The notes beneath the pieces are model-generated. The model did not search any database. It was not told the DNA's origin and saw nothing but the letters and a program-made list of their open reading frames with translations. Below are positions 16,739 through 25,728 of a stretch of 64,000 bases of DNA, piece by piece. The stretch is taken from NCBI RefSeq assembly GCF_900102815.1, contig NZ_FNGF01000009.1:186001-250000 (forward strand), written 5' to 3'. The position numbers and the translations under genes were made by a program. Positions within the stretch are counted from its first letter, which is position 1, and every line of letters starts with the position of its first letter. This DNA is from Glycomyces sambucus. Its GTDB lineage: Bacteria > Actinomycetota > Actinomycetes > Mycobacteriales > Micromonosporaceae.

Positions 16739-18315
16739 AACGCCGCAACGGCTCCAACGACAGCCTGCTGACGAAGGCGGGCGGCGAGCTCGACGACCGC
16801 TTCAAGCTCGCCGGCCCGGCCCGGGTCCTGTTCAACAAGGTCTTCCCGGACCACTGGTCCTTCCTCCTGGGCGAGATCGCGCTGTTCTCGTTCATCCTGC
16901 TGCTGCTCTCGGGCACCTTCCTGGCGCTGTTCTTCGAGCCGTCCATGGTCGAGGTGACCTACCACGGGGCGTATGTGCCGCTCCAGGGCGTCGAGATGTC
17001 GAAGGCGTACGAGTCCTCGCTGGACCTGTCCTTCGAGGTCCGCGGCGGCCTGTTCATGCGGCAGATGCACCACTGGGCGACGCTGCTGTTCATGGCGTCG
17101 ATCCTGGTCCACATGCTCCGGATCTTCTTCACCGGCGCGTTCCGCGCGCCGCGCGAGACGAACTGGATGATCGGCATCCTGCTGTTCTGGGTCGGCTTCT
17201 TCGAGGGCTTCTTCGGCTACTCGCTCCCCGACGACGGCCTCTCCGGAACGGGCCTGCGCATCATGGAGGGCATGACCGCCTCCGTGCCGTTCATCGGCCC
17301 GTGGGCCTCGGCGGCGCTGTTCCGCGGCCAGTTCCCGGGCACCGACGTGATCTCGATGATCTACATCATCCACGTCTTCATCTTCCCGCTGATCCTGCTG
17401 GCGCTCATCACGGTCCACGTGGCCCTGGTGTTCATCCAGAAGCACACGCAGTGGCCCGGCCCGGGGCGCACCGAGCACAACGTGGTCGGCTTCCGCATGT
17501 TCCCGAACTACGTCATGAAGCAGGTCGGCTTCATGCTGTTCATCTGGGGCGTGGTCGCCGCGATGGCGGGCCTGTTCCAGATCAACCCGATCTGGCTGTT
17601 CGGCCCGTACGAGGTCTCGGTCGTGTCCTCGGCCTCGCAGCCCGACTTCTACGTCATGTACCTGGACGGCCTCATCCGCCTGTTCCCGGCGTGGGAGTTC
17701 CGGGTGCCGCCGTACTTCACGCTGCCGGCGGTGTTCTGGCCGGCGATCGCGGGCATGGGCCTGTCGGTGCTGCTCCCGCTGGTGTACCCGGCGCTGGAGC
17801 GGCGGTTCACCAAGGACCGCGGGCACCACAACCTGCTCCAGCGCCCCCGCGACAACCCGGGCCGCACCAGCCTCGGTGTCATGATCGTGGTCTTCTGGGT
17901 GATCGGCGCCGTCTCCGGCGGCAACGACGTGTTCGCCGAGCGGTTCCACATCAGCCTGAACGCGATGACCTGGGCCGGGCGCATCGGCATCGTGGTCCTG
18001 CCGATCATCGCGTACTACATGACGTACCGCATCTGCCTGGGCCTCCAGCAGCACGACCGCGAGGTCCTGGCGCACGGCCTGGAGACGGGCATCCTCATGC
18101 GCGACCCGAACGGGCGCTTCTACGAGGTGCACCAGCCGCTGGCCGAGCCGGACGAGCACGGGCACACCGAGCTGGAGTACAACGGCTGGGTGGTCCCGAA
18201 GAAGATGAACCGCGTCGGGGCGCTGCCGCCGACGGACCGCGGCTTCTTCAAGTCGATCGAGGAGCCGTCCGACAACGGCGCCGCGCGCGACGAGATCGAG
18301 TCGGGCAAGCACTGA
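16735..18315 (+). CDS. qcrB: cytochrome bc1 complex cytochrome b subunit
   Basis: Menaquinol-oxidising cytochrome b, 526 residues, with about nine transmembrane helices and a long soluble C-terminus. The b-heme histidines lie in MRQMHHWATLLFMASILVHML and in IYIIHVFIFPLILLALITVHVAL. The Qo-site region includes GYSLPDDGLSGTGL, where other organisms have the cd-helix/PEWY area split differently. The C-terminal extension after about residue 440 (soluble, ending ARDEIESGKH) is typical of actinobacterial QcrB and is the part that contacts aa3 partners. The GTG start overlaps qcrA by 4 bases. A strong terminator follows 11 bases after the stop, which ends the operon. Confidence 0.94.
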   Translation: MKRRNGSNDSLLTKAGGELDDRFKLAGPARVLFNKVFPDHWSFLLGEIALFSFILLLLSGTFLALFFEPSMVEVTYHGAYVPLQGVEMSKAYESSLDLSFEVRGGLFMRQMHHWATLLFMASILVHMLRIFFTGAFRAPRETNWMIGILLFWVGFFEGFFGYSLPDDGLSGTGLRIMEGMTASVPFIGPWASAALFRGQFPGTDVISMIYIIHVFIFPLILLALITVHVALVFIQKHTQWPGPGRTEHNVVGFRMFPNYVMKQVGFMLFIWGVVAAMAGLFQINPIWLFGPYEVSVVSSASQPDFYVMYLDGLIRLFPAWEFRVPPYFTLPAVFWPAIAGMGLSVLLPLVYPALERRFTKDRGHHNLLQRPRDNPGRTSLGVMIVVFWVIGAVSGGNDVFAERFHISLNAMTWAGRIGIVVLPIIAYYMTYRICLGLQQHDREVLAHGLETGILMRDPNGRFYEVHQPLAEPDEHGHTELEYNGWVVPKKMNRVGALPPTDRGFFKSIEEPSDNGAARDEIESGKH

Positions 18316-18326
18316 GCAAGGCATAG

Positions 18327-18360
18327 CGAACGGGCCCCGCCGGAAGGCGGGGCCCGTTCG
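18327..18360. terminator. terminator between qcrB and the RSH gene
   Basis: Perfect 15-bp stem CGAACGGGCCCCGCC / GGCGGGGCCCGTTCG with a GGAA loop, between convergent genes. Confidence 0.85.
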
Positions 18361-18367
18361 CCGCGTC

Positions 18368-20095
18368 TCAGTACCGGTCGACGGTGGTGATGAGCTTGTC
18401 GGCCAGCTCGTCGGGGTCGAGCTTCTCGCGGGCCAGGGCCAGGTACAGGGAGTCGAGGTCGGGGTAGCCCAGGGACGAGGCGACCCCGTGGAGCGGCTGC
18501 TCGCCGGCGAGGCCGCGCCCGCGCGCGATGAGCGAGCGCCACAGCCGGTTCTTGCCGGCCTTCAGCTCGTCCTCGAAGCGCTGCATGGGGATCACGGGGA
18601 GCTCGCCGGTGGAGTCGCCGTCGTCGACCGCGCCGAACCAGTCGTTGATGTGGAGCTGCGCCTCGGGGGTCTTGGCGTGGTCCAGCCACTGCTTCGAGGG
18701 CCCGTAGGGCTGCTCGGCGGTGAGGACCAGCTCGACGGTGTCGCCGTCGCGCAGCGCCCGGGAGAGCTGCGCGATCTCGCCGTTGACGTACGCGGCGATG
18801 AGCCGGTGGCCCTTGGACGGGCCCGAGCAGTACGCCACGTCGACCGGGGTGGACGCCTTGGGGACCGTCAGCTGCCCGCCCTCGCCGGTGAAGACGAGGA
18901 TGTCCTGGTCGGCCAGGTCGCAGCGGAGCGAGTCGAGGAACTGGCCGGAGTCGGCGACCTCGGTCTGCCAGTCGAGGAGGCGCTGGAGCCAGGGGAGCTG
19001 GATCTCCATCTGGTCGCCGCCGGACTGGCGCAGCCCGGCGACGATGCCGACCTCGGCGGTCTCGTGCATCTCGCGGGTGCGGATGAGGAACTCGATGGGC
19101 TGCCCGCCCGGACCGGCGACCGCGGTGTGGATCGACTGGTACAGGTTGAACTTCTTGGCGGCGATGAGGTCCCGGAACTTGCCGCCCACCGGCTTCCAGA
19201 GCTTGTGGATCGCCCCCAGCGCCGCGTAGCAGTCCGTCAGGGGCCCGTCGACGACGATGACCAGGCGCGGCGGGTCGGCCGGGCCGGTGCCCGGGTGCTT
19301 CTGCATCTCGCGGTACACCGAGTACGGGTGGCGGGGCCGGTCGAGCAGGCGCGCGGCGACCTTGAACTCGCGCAGGGCCCGGCGCACCTGCGGGGCGATG
19401 TGCTCGACCTGGCGCTTGCGGTCGGTGTCGGAGCCGATGTGCTCCTTGATCCGCTGGAACACCTCGGGCTGGAGCGTCTCCAGGACGATGTCCTCCAGCT
19501 CGCGCTTGATGACGTAGAGCCCGAGCCGGTCGGCGAGGGGGATGAGGACGTCCTGGGTGGCCTCGGCGATGCGGATCTGGCTGGGGCGCTTCTTGAACTT
19601 GATGGTCCGCATGTTGTGCAGGCGGTCGGCGAGCTTGATGATCATGACCCGGATGTCGCGCCCGGCGGTCAGCACGAGCTTGCGGAACGTCTCGGCCTCG
19701 GCGGCCGAGCCCAGGTGGATCTTGTCGAGCTTGGTGACGCCGTCGACCATCACGGCGATCTCGTCGCCGAAGTCGCCGCGGAGCGCTTCGAGGGAGTACG
19801 GGGTGTCCTCGACGGTGTCGTGGAGGAGCCCGGCCGCAATCGTGGGCGTGTCGACGCCGAGGTCGGCGAGGATGGTGGACACCGCGATCGGGTGGGTGAT
19901 GTAGGGCTCGCCGGAGCGGCGGGCCTGGCCCCGGTGCATCTGCTCGGCGATCCGGTACGCGCGCCGCACCAGCAGCAGGTCGGGCTGCGTGAAGTGGGCG
20001 CGGTGCGCCGCTTCGAGCTGCGCGACCTTCCCCGCGAGGTCCCACGGGTCGTCAGGTCGGGCAGTCCGAGTAGCCGAAAGCAATGCGCGCAACAT
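18368..20095 (-). CDS. RelA/SpoT homolog, likely (p)ppGpp hydrolase only
   Basis: RSH-family protein of 575 residues (full-length Rel is usually 730-790). The N-terminal HD hydrolase domain keeps all metal and catalytic residues: ITHP (His68), LLHDTVEDT (His92, Asp93, Glu96, Asp97) and KLADRLHN (Asp157). The synthetase domain (about 230-350) looks damaged. The D-x-x-G-x-R segment that should follow the YSVYREM helix is shortened to PADPPRLVIVV (273-282), so the Mg-binding Asp and nearby Arg are absent. FNLYQSIHT and the later Glu335 (IEFLIRT) remain. A TGS domain (about 395-460) and helical region follow, but the zinc-finger and ACT/RRM domains are missing. ATG with GGAGG 5 bases upstream. 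A second, bifunctional Rel is expected elsewhere in the genome. Confidence 0.8.
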   Translation of the reverse strand: MLRALLSATRTARPDDPWDLAGKVAQLEAAHRAHFTQPDLLLVRRAYRIAEQMHRGQARRSGEPYITHPIAVSTILADLGVDTPTIAAGLLHDTVEDTPYSLEALRGDFGDEIAVMVDGVTKLDKIHLGSAAEAETFRKLVLTAGRDIRVMIIKLADRLHNMRTIKFKKRPSQIRIAEATQDVLIPLADRLGLYVIKRELEDIVLETLQPEVFQRIKEHIGSDTDRKRQVEHIAPQVRRALREFKVAARLLDRPRHPYSVYREMQKHPGTGPADPPRLVIVVDGPLTDCYAALGAIHKLWKPVGGKFRDLIAAKKFNLYQSIHTAVAGPGGQPIEFLIRTREMHETAEVGIVAGLRQSGGDQMEIQLPWLQRLLDWQTEVADSGQFLDSLRCDLADQDILVFTGEGGQLTVPKASTPVDVAYCSGPSKGHRLIAAYVNGEIAQLSRALRDGDTVELVLTAEQPYGPSKQWLDHAKTPEAQLHINDWFGAVDDGDSTGELPVIPMQRFEDELKAGKNRLWRSLIARGRGLAGEQPLHGVASSLGYPDLDSLYLALAREKLDPDELADKLITTVDRY

Positions 20096-20356
20096 GAAAG
20101 CCTCCGATGCCCAAGGTTGACCGCATTCTAGATGTACAACGATTCCTGGAGAGAATCGACACTAGACACTGTCGGATTTCGGCAGGGCCGCCGCAGCGGG
20201 CGGATGACACAGCGTACCGGAGCGCGGGCCCCTCCGGAAACCTCAAGTGCCGCAGATGGATGCGAGACGACTCACGTCCGTTTCGCCGGGACCGTGCGAT
20301 TCCGGTGCGTGGAACCGTCGGTTCCCTTGGGACAGCGGAGCGTCCGCGCCCTCATC

Positions 20357-22111
20357 TCACCATGCGGACGGCTCGCGGCGCCACGAGGACGGGTCGTGGG
20401 GCACCGATCCGGCCAGGCGCTCGGCGCCCGCGAGCGGGGTCGCCCACGTGCCCTCCACGAGCACCAGGCGCACCTCGGGCCGGCCGAGCCAGTCGAGGAG
20501 GAGCCGGGCCTCGGCCGCGTGGGCGGCGTCGAGGACGTCCTCGGCGGGCTCGACGCTCCGGGAGGTCTCGCGCAGCTTCGCGATGTACGGCATGGGGTCC
20601 GCGCGCGGCGGCGTCCTCACGGCCCCGGCCAGGATCCCGTGCCGGATGACGGCGACCTCCCAGCCGCCGCCCTTGGCGCGGCCCGCGGCGACCATCTCCC
20701 CGGCCGCCACGAAGTGCCTGACGCGCTGCGAGGCCGCGGCCAGGGCGAGGTAGGCCCCGAGCTCGTCGCGGCGCTCAGCGGCCGCCTCGAACCGCTCCGA
20801 GGCGGCGAGCTCCGCGAGGCGCTCGCCGACCGCCGAGGCGATCGGGGCCGGGTCGCCGTCCATGGCCCGCGCGGCCCGCTCCACGAGCGCGGCGTACTCC
20901 TCGACGCCGACGGTGTGGCGGCACGGCTCGGCGCACCTGCCGATCTCGCCGAGCACGCACGTGGGGGACATCCGCTTGGGGGACAGGCGGGTCCGGCACG
21001 AGCGGATCGGCAGGGCCGCCTCGATCGCGCCGATGGCCGCCTGCGCCTGCGTCCCCGAGGCCGGCCCGAGCCGGGGCGTGCCGGGCGCGGGCGGCTTGCG
21101 GGAGACCTGGAGCCGCGGGTACGGCTCCTCGGTGAGGCGCACCCAGCTGCGGTGCTCGGGGAACTTCGCGGCCCGGTTGTAGGGGGGCTTGCCCCCCGCG
21201 ATGAGGCGCAGCTCCGCGACGCCCGCCTCCAGGCGGTGCGCGCACTCGACGACCTCGACGCGCTCGGCCGAGGCGAGCATGTCGCGCAGGCGCCGGCGCT
21301 GCTCGGCCGCCGAGAAGTAGCTGCGGACCCGGCTCGCGACGTTCACCGACACCCCGATGTACAGGGCCCGGTCGTCGGCGTCGCGGAAGATGTACACGCC
21401 GGGGCCCTGCGGGAGCCCGTCGGCGAGGTGGCGCTTGCGGTTCTGGAGCTCGGAGGGGATCGCGCGGCAGAACTCGCCCAGCTCGGCGTCGGTGACCACG
21501 CCGTGGCCGCTGGCGCGCTCGATGAGGCCGTGCAGCACCGCGACGGTGGCGCGCGCGTCGTCCAGGGCCCGGTGGTTCGGGGTCACCGGCGACCCGAAGA
21601 GCCGCGCGAGCGTGCCGAGGCGCCGGTTGGGGACCTCGCTCTTCTCGGTGAGGCGCCGGGCCAGGACCACGGTGTCGACGACGGGGGGACGCGGCCAGCG
21701 GGTGTCGGTGAGCTCGCAGGCGTGGCGCAGGAACCCGATGTCGAAGCCCGCGTTGTGCGCCACGAGCGTGGCGCCCTGCGCGAACTCCAGGAACATCGGC
21801 AGGACCGTCTCGATGCCCGGGGCGTCGGCCACCATCTCGTCGGTGATGCCCGTCAGGCGCGTCACCCGCGGATCGATGGACTCGCCGGGGTTGACCAGGG
21901 TCGAGAATTCGCCGACGACCTCGCCGCCCTTGACCTTGACGGCGCCGATCTCGGTGATCCCGCACGCGTCCGCGGCGAGGCCGGTGGTCTCCAGGTCGAC
22001 CACGCAGAACACGACCTCGCGCAGCGGGGTGCCGAAGCTGTCGAGGGCCGGCTGGCTGTAGCCGGGGCCGCCCTCGTCCGACGGGCCGGCCGATCCGCCG
22101 CTTCTGTACAT
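20357..22111 (-). CDS. DEDD exonuclease fused to GIY-YIG (Cho/UvrC-like) nuclease
   Basis: Fusion of 584 residues known in actinobacteria. Residues about 30-195 are a DnaQ-type 3'-5' exonuclease with VVDLETTG, AHNAGFDIGFL and HRALDDA, so the Asp-Glu-Asp-Asp set is complete. Residues about 215-300 are a GIY-YIG endonuclease: GPGVYIFRD, LYIGVSVNVASRVRSYF, with the Glu in LEAGVAELRLI. The rest resembles UvrC middle segments, including a cysteine pair near CVLGEIGRCAEPC. A repair role linking incision to trimming is likely. The ATG at 22111 is preferred over GTG 22141: a TAGGGT -10 box ends 7 bases before it. Starting at 22141 would overlap the transglutaminase gene by 20 bases. Confidence 0.85.
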   Translation of the reverse strand: MYRSGGSAGPSDEGGPGYSQPALDSFGTPLREVVFCVVDLETTGLAADACGITEIGAVKVKGGEVVGEFSTLVNPGESIDPRVTRLTGITDEMVADAPGIETVLPMFLEFAQGATLVAHNAGFDIGFLRHACELTDTRWPRPPVVDTVVLARRLTEKSEVPNRRLGTLARLFGSPVTPNHRALDDARATVAVLHGLIERASGHGVVTDAELGEFCRAIPSELQNRKRHLADGLPQGPGVYIFRDADDRALYIGVSVNVASRVRSYFSAAEQRRRLRDMLASAERVEVVECAHRLEAGVAELRLIAGGKPPYNRAAKFPEHRSWVRLTEEPYPRLQVSRKPPAPGTPRLGPASGTQAQAAIGAIEAALPIRSCRTRLSPKRMSPTCVLGEIGRCAEPCRHTVGVEEYAALVERAARAMDGDPAPIASAVGERLAELAASERFEAAAERRDELGAYLALAAASQRVRHFVAAGEMVAAGRAKGGGWEVAVIRHGILAGAVRTPPRADPMPYIAKLRETSRSVEPAEDVLDAAHAAEARLLLDWLGRPEVRLVLVEGTWATPLAGAERLAGSVPHDPSSWRREPSAW

Positions 22112-22118
22112 ACCGGCA

Positions 22119-22124
22119 ACCCTA
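22119..22124 (-). promoter_or_regulatory. -10 box TAGGGT overlapping a stop codon
   Basis: On the minus strand TAGGGT ends 7 bases before the ATG at 22111. Its first three bases are the TAG stop of the upstream transglutaminase gene, so the exonuclease gene has a promoter inside the end of its neighbour. Confidence 0.6.
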
Positions 22125-24485
22125 GGCGCGGCCTCCGACACCGTGCCGGTCGCGGTTGTTCGAACGTCGCCGGCGCCGCAGCGCCGACCTCACCCGGTCG
22201 CTCGTGCGCGCCGACCGCCGCGCCATGCGCGCGCTCTGCTCGGCCCGGTCCGCGCTGAACCTCGCGATGAGCGAGGCCGGCCAGAACATCGCGCGGTACT
22301 TCACGCGCGGCTCGGCCTGCCTGTCCAGCTCCGCGTACAGGTCGCGCAGCGCGTCGGCGAGCCCGCCGGGGTCGGCGCCCCGGGGGGAGTACCGGTGCAG
22401 CGCCATCGCCGAGCCGAGCGCGTTCGCGGCGTCGCGCGCGCCCGGCGCGGCCGTCGCGAGGACGCCCGCGGCCTGCCGCGGCGTGTACGACTCCGGGATC
22501 GACACCCCGTAGTCCATGGCGAGGTCCATCGCCTCGTCCCACGCGGTGGCCGCCGTCAGGTTCGCGGTCTTCAAGCGCCGCTTGCGCACCGCCCCGCGCC
22601 ACAACGCGGGCAGGAACGGCACGGCCAGCAGCAGCAGGAGCGACAGCCACGCGGGGTGGAACGGCAGCGCCGCCCCGCCGGTGGAACCGGACGCGTCCGT
22701 GCCGGGCACCTCGGTGCCGCCCTCCTCGGGCGGGAGGGTCTGCCCGGCGTCGTCGGTCGGCGCCGCGGTCGGGTCCTCCGGGGAGACGTCGTTCTCGCTG
22801 GGCTCCTCGACCGGGTCCTGGCCCTCGGCGGGCTCGGTCGCCCACGGGAAGGTCACCGATCCGGGGACGCCCGTGGCCGGGGTCGGGTCGAACGTGACCC
22901 ACCCGGGCCCGTCGTAGTACACCTCGACCCACGCGTGGTAGTCGTGGCTGGTGAGCACCCACTCGCTGCCGTCCAGGCGCGTGCCCTGCGACAGGCCCAC
23001 GACGACCCGCGCGGCCACGCCGGCCTCGCGGAGCATCCACGCCATCGCCGCGGCGTACTGCTGGCAGTAGCCCTGCTTCGTGTCCAGGAAGTCCAGGATC
23101 GCCTCGTCGTTGCCGGCGTCCTCGGTCTCCAGCGAGTACGTGAAGCCGTTCGCGACCGACAGGAACCGCTGGATCGCGAGGACCTTCTCGTGCACCGTGC
23201 CGGCGCCCTCGGTCTCGGCGGCGACGATCGCGCTCAGCTCGGGCACGTCCGGGTGGGCGGTGTTGGCCTCCCACCGGTCGTCCCCGGGGTCCATGCCGCC
23301 CGCCGCCGCGAGCGTCTCGGCGTCCGGCGCGGGATCGGTGTACCTGACCTCGTACCGCGCCACGTCGCCCATGTCGGAGCCGTCGCCCACGATCACGCCG
23401 GTGTCGGGGTCGACCCGCCAGTCCCCGGGGACGTCCAGCGACACCGGGTCCCCGTAGACGGGCGCCACCGGCGCCTCCAGGACCAGGTTCTCGATGTCGG
23501 CGGTGTACACGTTGAGGTTCGTGTCCCGGTCCAGCGAGTCGAGGTCCTCGGTCCCGTCGTACTCGTTCGGCGCGAAGCCGTCGCTGGTGAGCTCGTCGAG
23601 GACGTGCATCTTCAGGTACCGCGGGTTCGGGTCGTCCGTGGTCACCCGCAGGACGTCGACCTCCTCGGGCCGCGTCAGGGAGCCCGAGAGCTGCGCCCAC
23701 GGGTTGACGTCGCCGAGCCCGTACGACTCGCCCCCGCCGCCGATGCCGTCGGCGACGTTGTCGATGAGCCCGGAGGTGTTGGCCGGCACCACGGTCAGCC
23801 CCAGCAGCGTCAGCGCCACGAACCCGGTCGCCGACCAGCGCGCGGTCCGCGCCAGCGGCGAGGGGAACGACCGGCCGACCAGCTGCCCGGTCCCGGTGAA
23901 CCGGTGCCCGAACGAGGAGACGCGCCGCAGGTTGTCGTCGCCGAGGATCCACAGGTACGCCACGGCCGGGAGGATGAACCAGAACCACGCGGTCGCCTCG
24001 GGGGCGACCGAGACCGGCACCAGGTACATCGTCAGCAGCGTCAGCCCCGCCAGGGCCGGGGTCCGCAGGCCCACCACGAACATGTCGTGCAGGATCGCCA
24101 CGACCCCCACGCCCAGGATCGTCAGGAACATGATCCCGCCGGTCGCCTCGACCGGCGGCGTGTTCGCGATGATCGACTGGACGCCCTCCTGCACCAGCAG
24201 GCCCCAGTTCGCGAACGTCGCCGGCAGCGGCACGATGAACAGCAGCCCGGTGCCGTCGCCGAACCCGGCGGTGAGCACCACCATGAGCGCGGCGGCCATC
24301 GCGAGCGTCTGCAGGCCCTGCCCGCGCCCGGCCGCGCGCATGAGCGAGCCCGCCACCGCGATGACCGCGATCGTCAGCATCACCGGGAACGCCCAGCCCA
24401 GGCCCTCGAAGATCCCGATGAGCGGCGTCAGCGTCAGGGCCAGGGAGGCGGCCGCAACTACCGTGGCGTGGCGCTGTCCGTTCAT
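22122..24485 (-). CDS. membrane-anchored transglutaminase-like protein (TgpA type)
   Basis: Large membrane protein of 787 residues, third gene of a MoxR-DUF58-TgpA operon. The N-terminus has about six transmembrane helices (residues about 8-195). A large extracytoplasmic part follows, carrying a transglutaminase core with the papain-like triad Cys474 (GYCQQY), His517 (DYHAWVEVYY) and Asp533 (TFDPTP). A Pro/Thr/Glu-rich linker of about 70 residues comes next, then one more helix (about 600-622) and a cytoplasmic tail ending in an Arg/Asn-rich stretch. Whether it crosslinks or cleaves is not known for this family; surface protein processing is the usual suggestion. The ATG overlaps the DUF58 stop (ATGA). 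Confidence 0.85.
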   Translation of the reverse strand: MNGQRHATVVAAASLALTLTPLIGIFEGLGWAFPVMLTIAVIAVAGSLMRAAGRGQGLQTLAMAAALMVVLTAGFGDGTGLLFIVPLPATFANWGLLVQEGVQSIIANTPPVEATGGIMFLTILGVGVVAILHDMFVVGLRTPALAGLTLLTMYLVPVSVAPEATAWFWFILPAVAYLWILGDDNLRRVSSFGHRFTGTGQLVGRSFPSPLARTARWSATGFVALTLLGLTVVPANTSGLIDNVADGIGGGGESYGLGDVNPWAQLSGSLTRPEEVDVLRVTTDDPNPRYLKMHVLDELTSDGFAPNEYDGTEDLDSLDRDTNLNVYTADIENLVLEAPVAPVYGDPVSLDVPGDWRVDPDTGVIVGDGSDMGDVARYEVRYTDPAPDAETLAAAGGMDPGDDRWEANTAHPDVPELSAIVAAETEGAGTVHEKVLAIQRFLSVANGFTYSLETEDAGNDEAILDFLDTKQGYCQQYAAAMAWMLREAGVAARVVVGLSQGTRLDGSEWVLTSHDYHAWVEVYYDGPGWVTFDPTPATGVPGSVTFPWATEPAEGQDPVEEPSENDVSPEDPTAAPTDDAGQTLPPEEGGTEVPGTDASGSTGGAALPFHPAWLSLLLLLAVPFLPALWRGAVRKRRLKTANLTAATAWDEAMDLAMDYGVSIPESYTPRQAAGVLATAAPGARDAANALGSAMALHRYSPRGADPGGLADALRDLYAELDRQAEPRVKYRAMFWPASLIARFSADRAEQSARMARRSARTSDRVRSALRRRRRSNNRDRHGVGGRA

Positions 24486-25726
24486 GCGAGGGTCCTCCAC
24501 GCGCTCAGGCGGGTCCACACCCGGCGCAGCTCGGTCCCGGCCACGACCGGGATCACCTGCCAGCCCGCGCCCGCGAGCGTCGCGAGCGCCTGCCCGTGCT
24601 GCTGCGCGAACACCTGCTCGCGCGGGTCCACGCGGCTCGACGCGGCCTTGGGGATCCACCGGACCGGGTCCACCACGAGCGCCGTGCAGTGCCCGCCGCG
24701 CCGCGCCAGGCGCGCCAGCGTGGCGGCCTCCTCCGGCGTCAGGTGCCCCAGGAACGCGACGATCCCCGACACCGAGCGGGCCCGCTGGGCCTTCTCGACC
24801 ATGGCCGCGACCGGCGCCTCGGGGGCCGCGGCCACCGTCGCCAGGTACCGCATCGCCTGGCCGTAGTCGCCCTGGCGGCACTCGAAGTCGCGGTGCGCGG
24901 TGATGAGCCACGGGTCGATGCCGTCGCGCGCCAGCCGCACCGTCGCCGACGCGGCCGCGTCGACCATCCACTCGAAGCTCGACAGCTCGCCGCGGTGCGC
25001 GCCGCGCCGCACGTCCAGCAGGACCGCGGCGTTGTTCTCCCACGGCTGCTCCTCGCGGCGCACCATGAGCTGCCCGCGGTGCGCGCTGGCCTTCCAGTGG
25101 ACGCGGCGCATGTCGTCGCCGTTGCGGTACTCGCGCACCGCGATGTCGTCGTTGCCGGTGATCGCCACCGTGTGCGAGGCCGACTCGCCCGAGGACATGC
25201 CCGCGCCGCCCGGCAGCAGCAGGCTCCGCAGCGGCTGGATGCGCGGGGTCACGATGAGCTCGGTGGTCACCGGGAACTCCTGCACCGAGACCGCCAGCCC
25301 GAACGGGTCCGAGGTCCGCACCGTCAGCGGCCCCAGCTCGTACGCGCCGCGCGACCCGGGCGTGATCGTGTAGTTGACGACGCTCCGCGCGCCCGGCGCG
25401 AGGCGTTCGAGCACCAGCCGCGGCCGGTTCCCCAGCCGGTACGGGATGCGGTCCTCCAGCATGAGCGCCGCCGGGCGGCTGCGGCCGATGTTCTGGATGC
25501 CCAGGCGCACCTGCGTGGCCTGCCCGGCCTCCACCTGCGCCGGGTTGAGCACCCGGTTCGACTCCAGCGAGGGCCGCGTCCACCGCAGTACCAGGAGGCC
25601 GCCCAGCGGCGCGACGGCGGCCAGGACGGCGGCGCGCAGCAGGTCGCCCTCGCCCACCGCCAGGGCGGTGAGGCCGACGACCACGCTCACCGCCAGCAGC
25701 GTCTTGCCGCGTCCGGTGAGCTCCAC
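24482..25726 (-). CDS. DUF58 protein (MoxR-associated, vWA-like)
   Basis: Protein of 414 residues. Two N-terminal transmembrane helices (about 9-28 and 30-46) are followed by an Ig-like beta domain. The diagnostic DUF58 motif VREYRNGDDMRRVHWKASAHRGQLMVRR lies in the middle, split here between residues about 192 and 220. The C-terminal half resembles a von Willebrand A fold (AAVLLDVRRG). DUF58 proteins act with MoxR AAA+ ATPases as chaperone-like assemblers. GTG start 2 bases after the moxR stop, and a 4-base overlap with the transglutaminase gene downstream, so all three are coupled. Confidence 0.85.
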   Translation of the reverse strand: MELTGRGKTLLAVSVVVGLTALAVGEGDLLRAAVLAAVAPLGGLLVLRWTRPSLESNRVLNPAQVEAGQATQVRLGIQNIGRSRPAALMLEDRIPYRLGNRPRLVLERLAPGARSVVNYTITPGSRGAYELGPLTVRTSDPFGLAVSVQEFPVTTELIVTPRIQPLRSLLLPGGAGMSSGESASHTVAITGNDDIAVREYRNGDDMRRVHWKASAHRGQLMVRREEQPWENNAAVLLDVRRGAHRGELSSFEWMVDAAASATVRLARDGIDPWLITAHRDFECRQGDYGQAMRYLATVAAAPEAPVAAMVEKAQRARSVSGIVAFLGHLTPEEAATLARLARRGGHCTALVVDPVRWIPKAASSRVDPREQVFAQQHGQALATLAGAGWQVIPVVAGTELRRVWTRLSAWRTLA

Positions 25727-25728
25727 GC

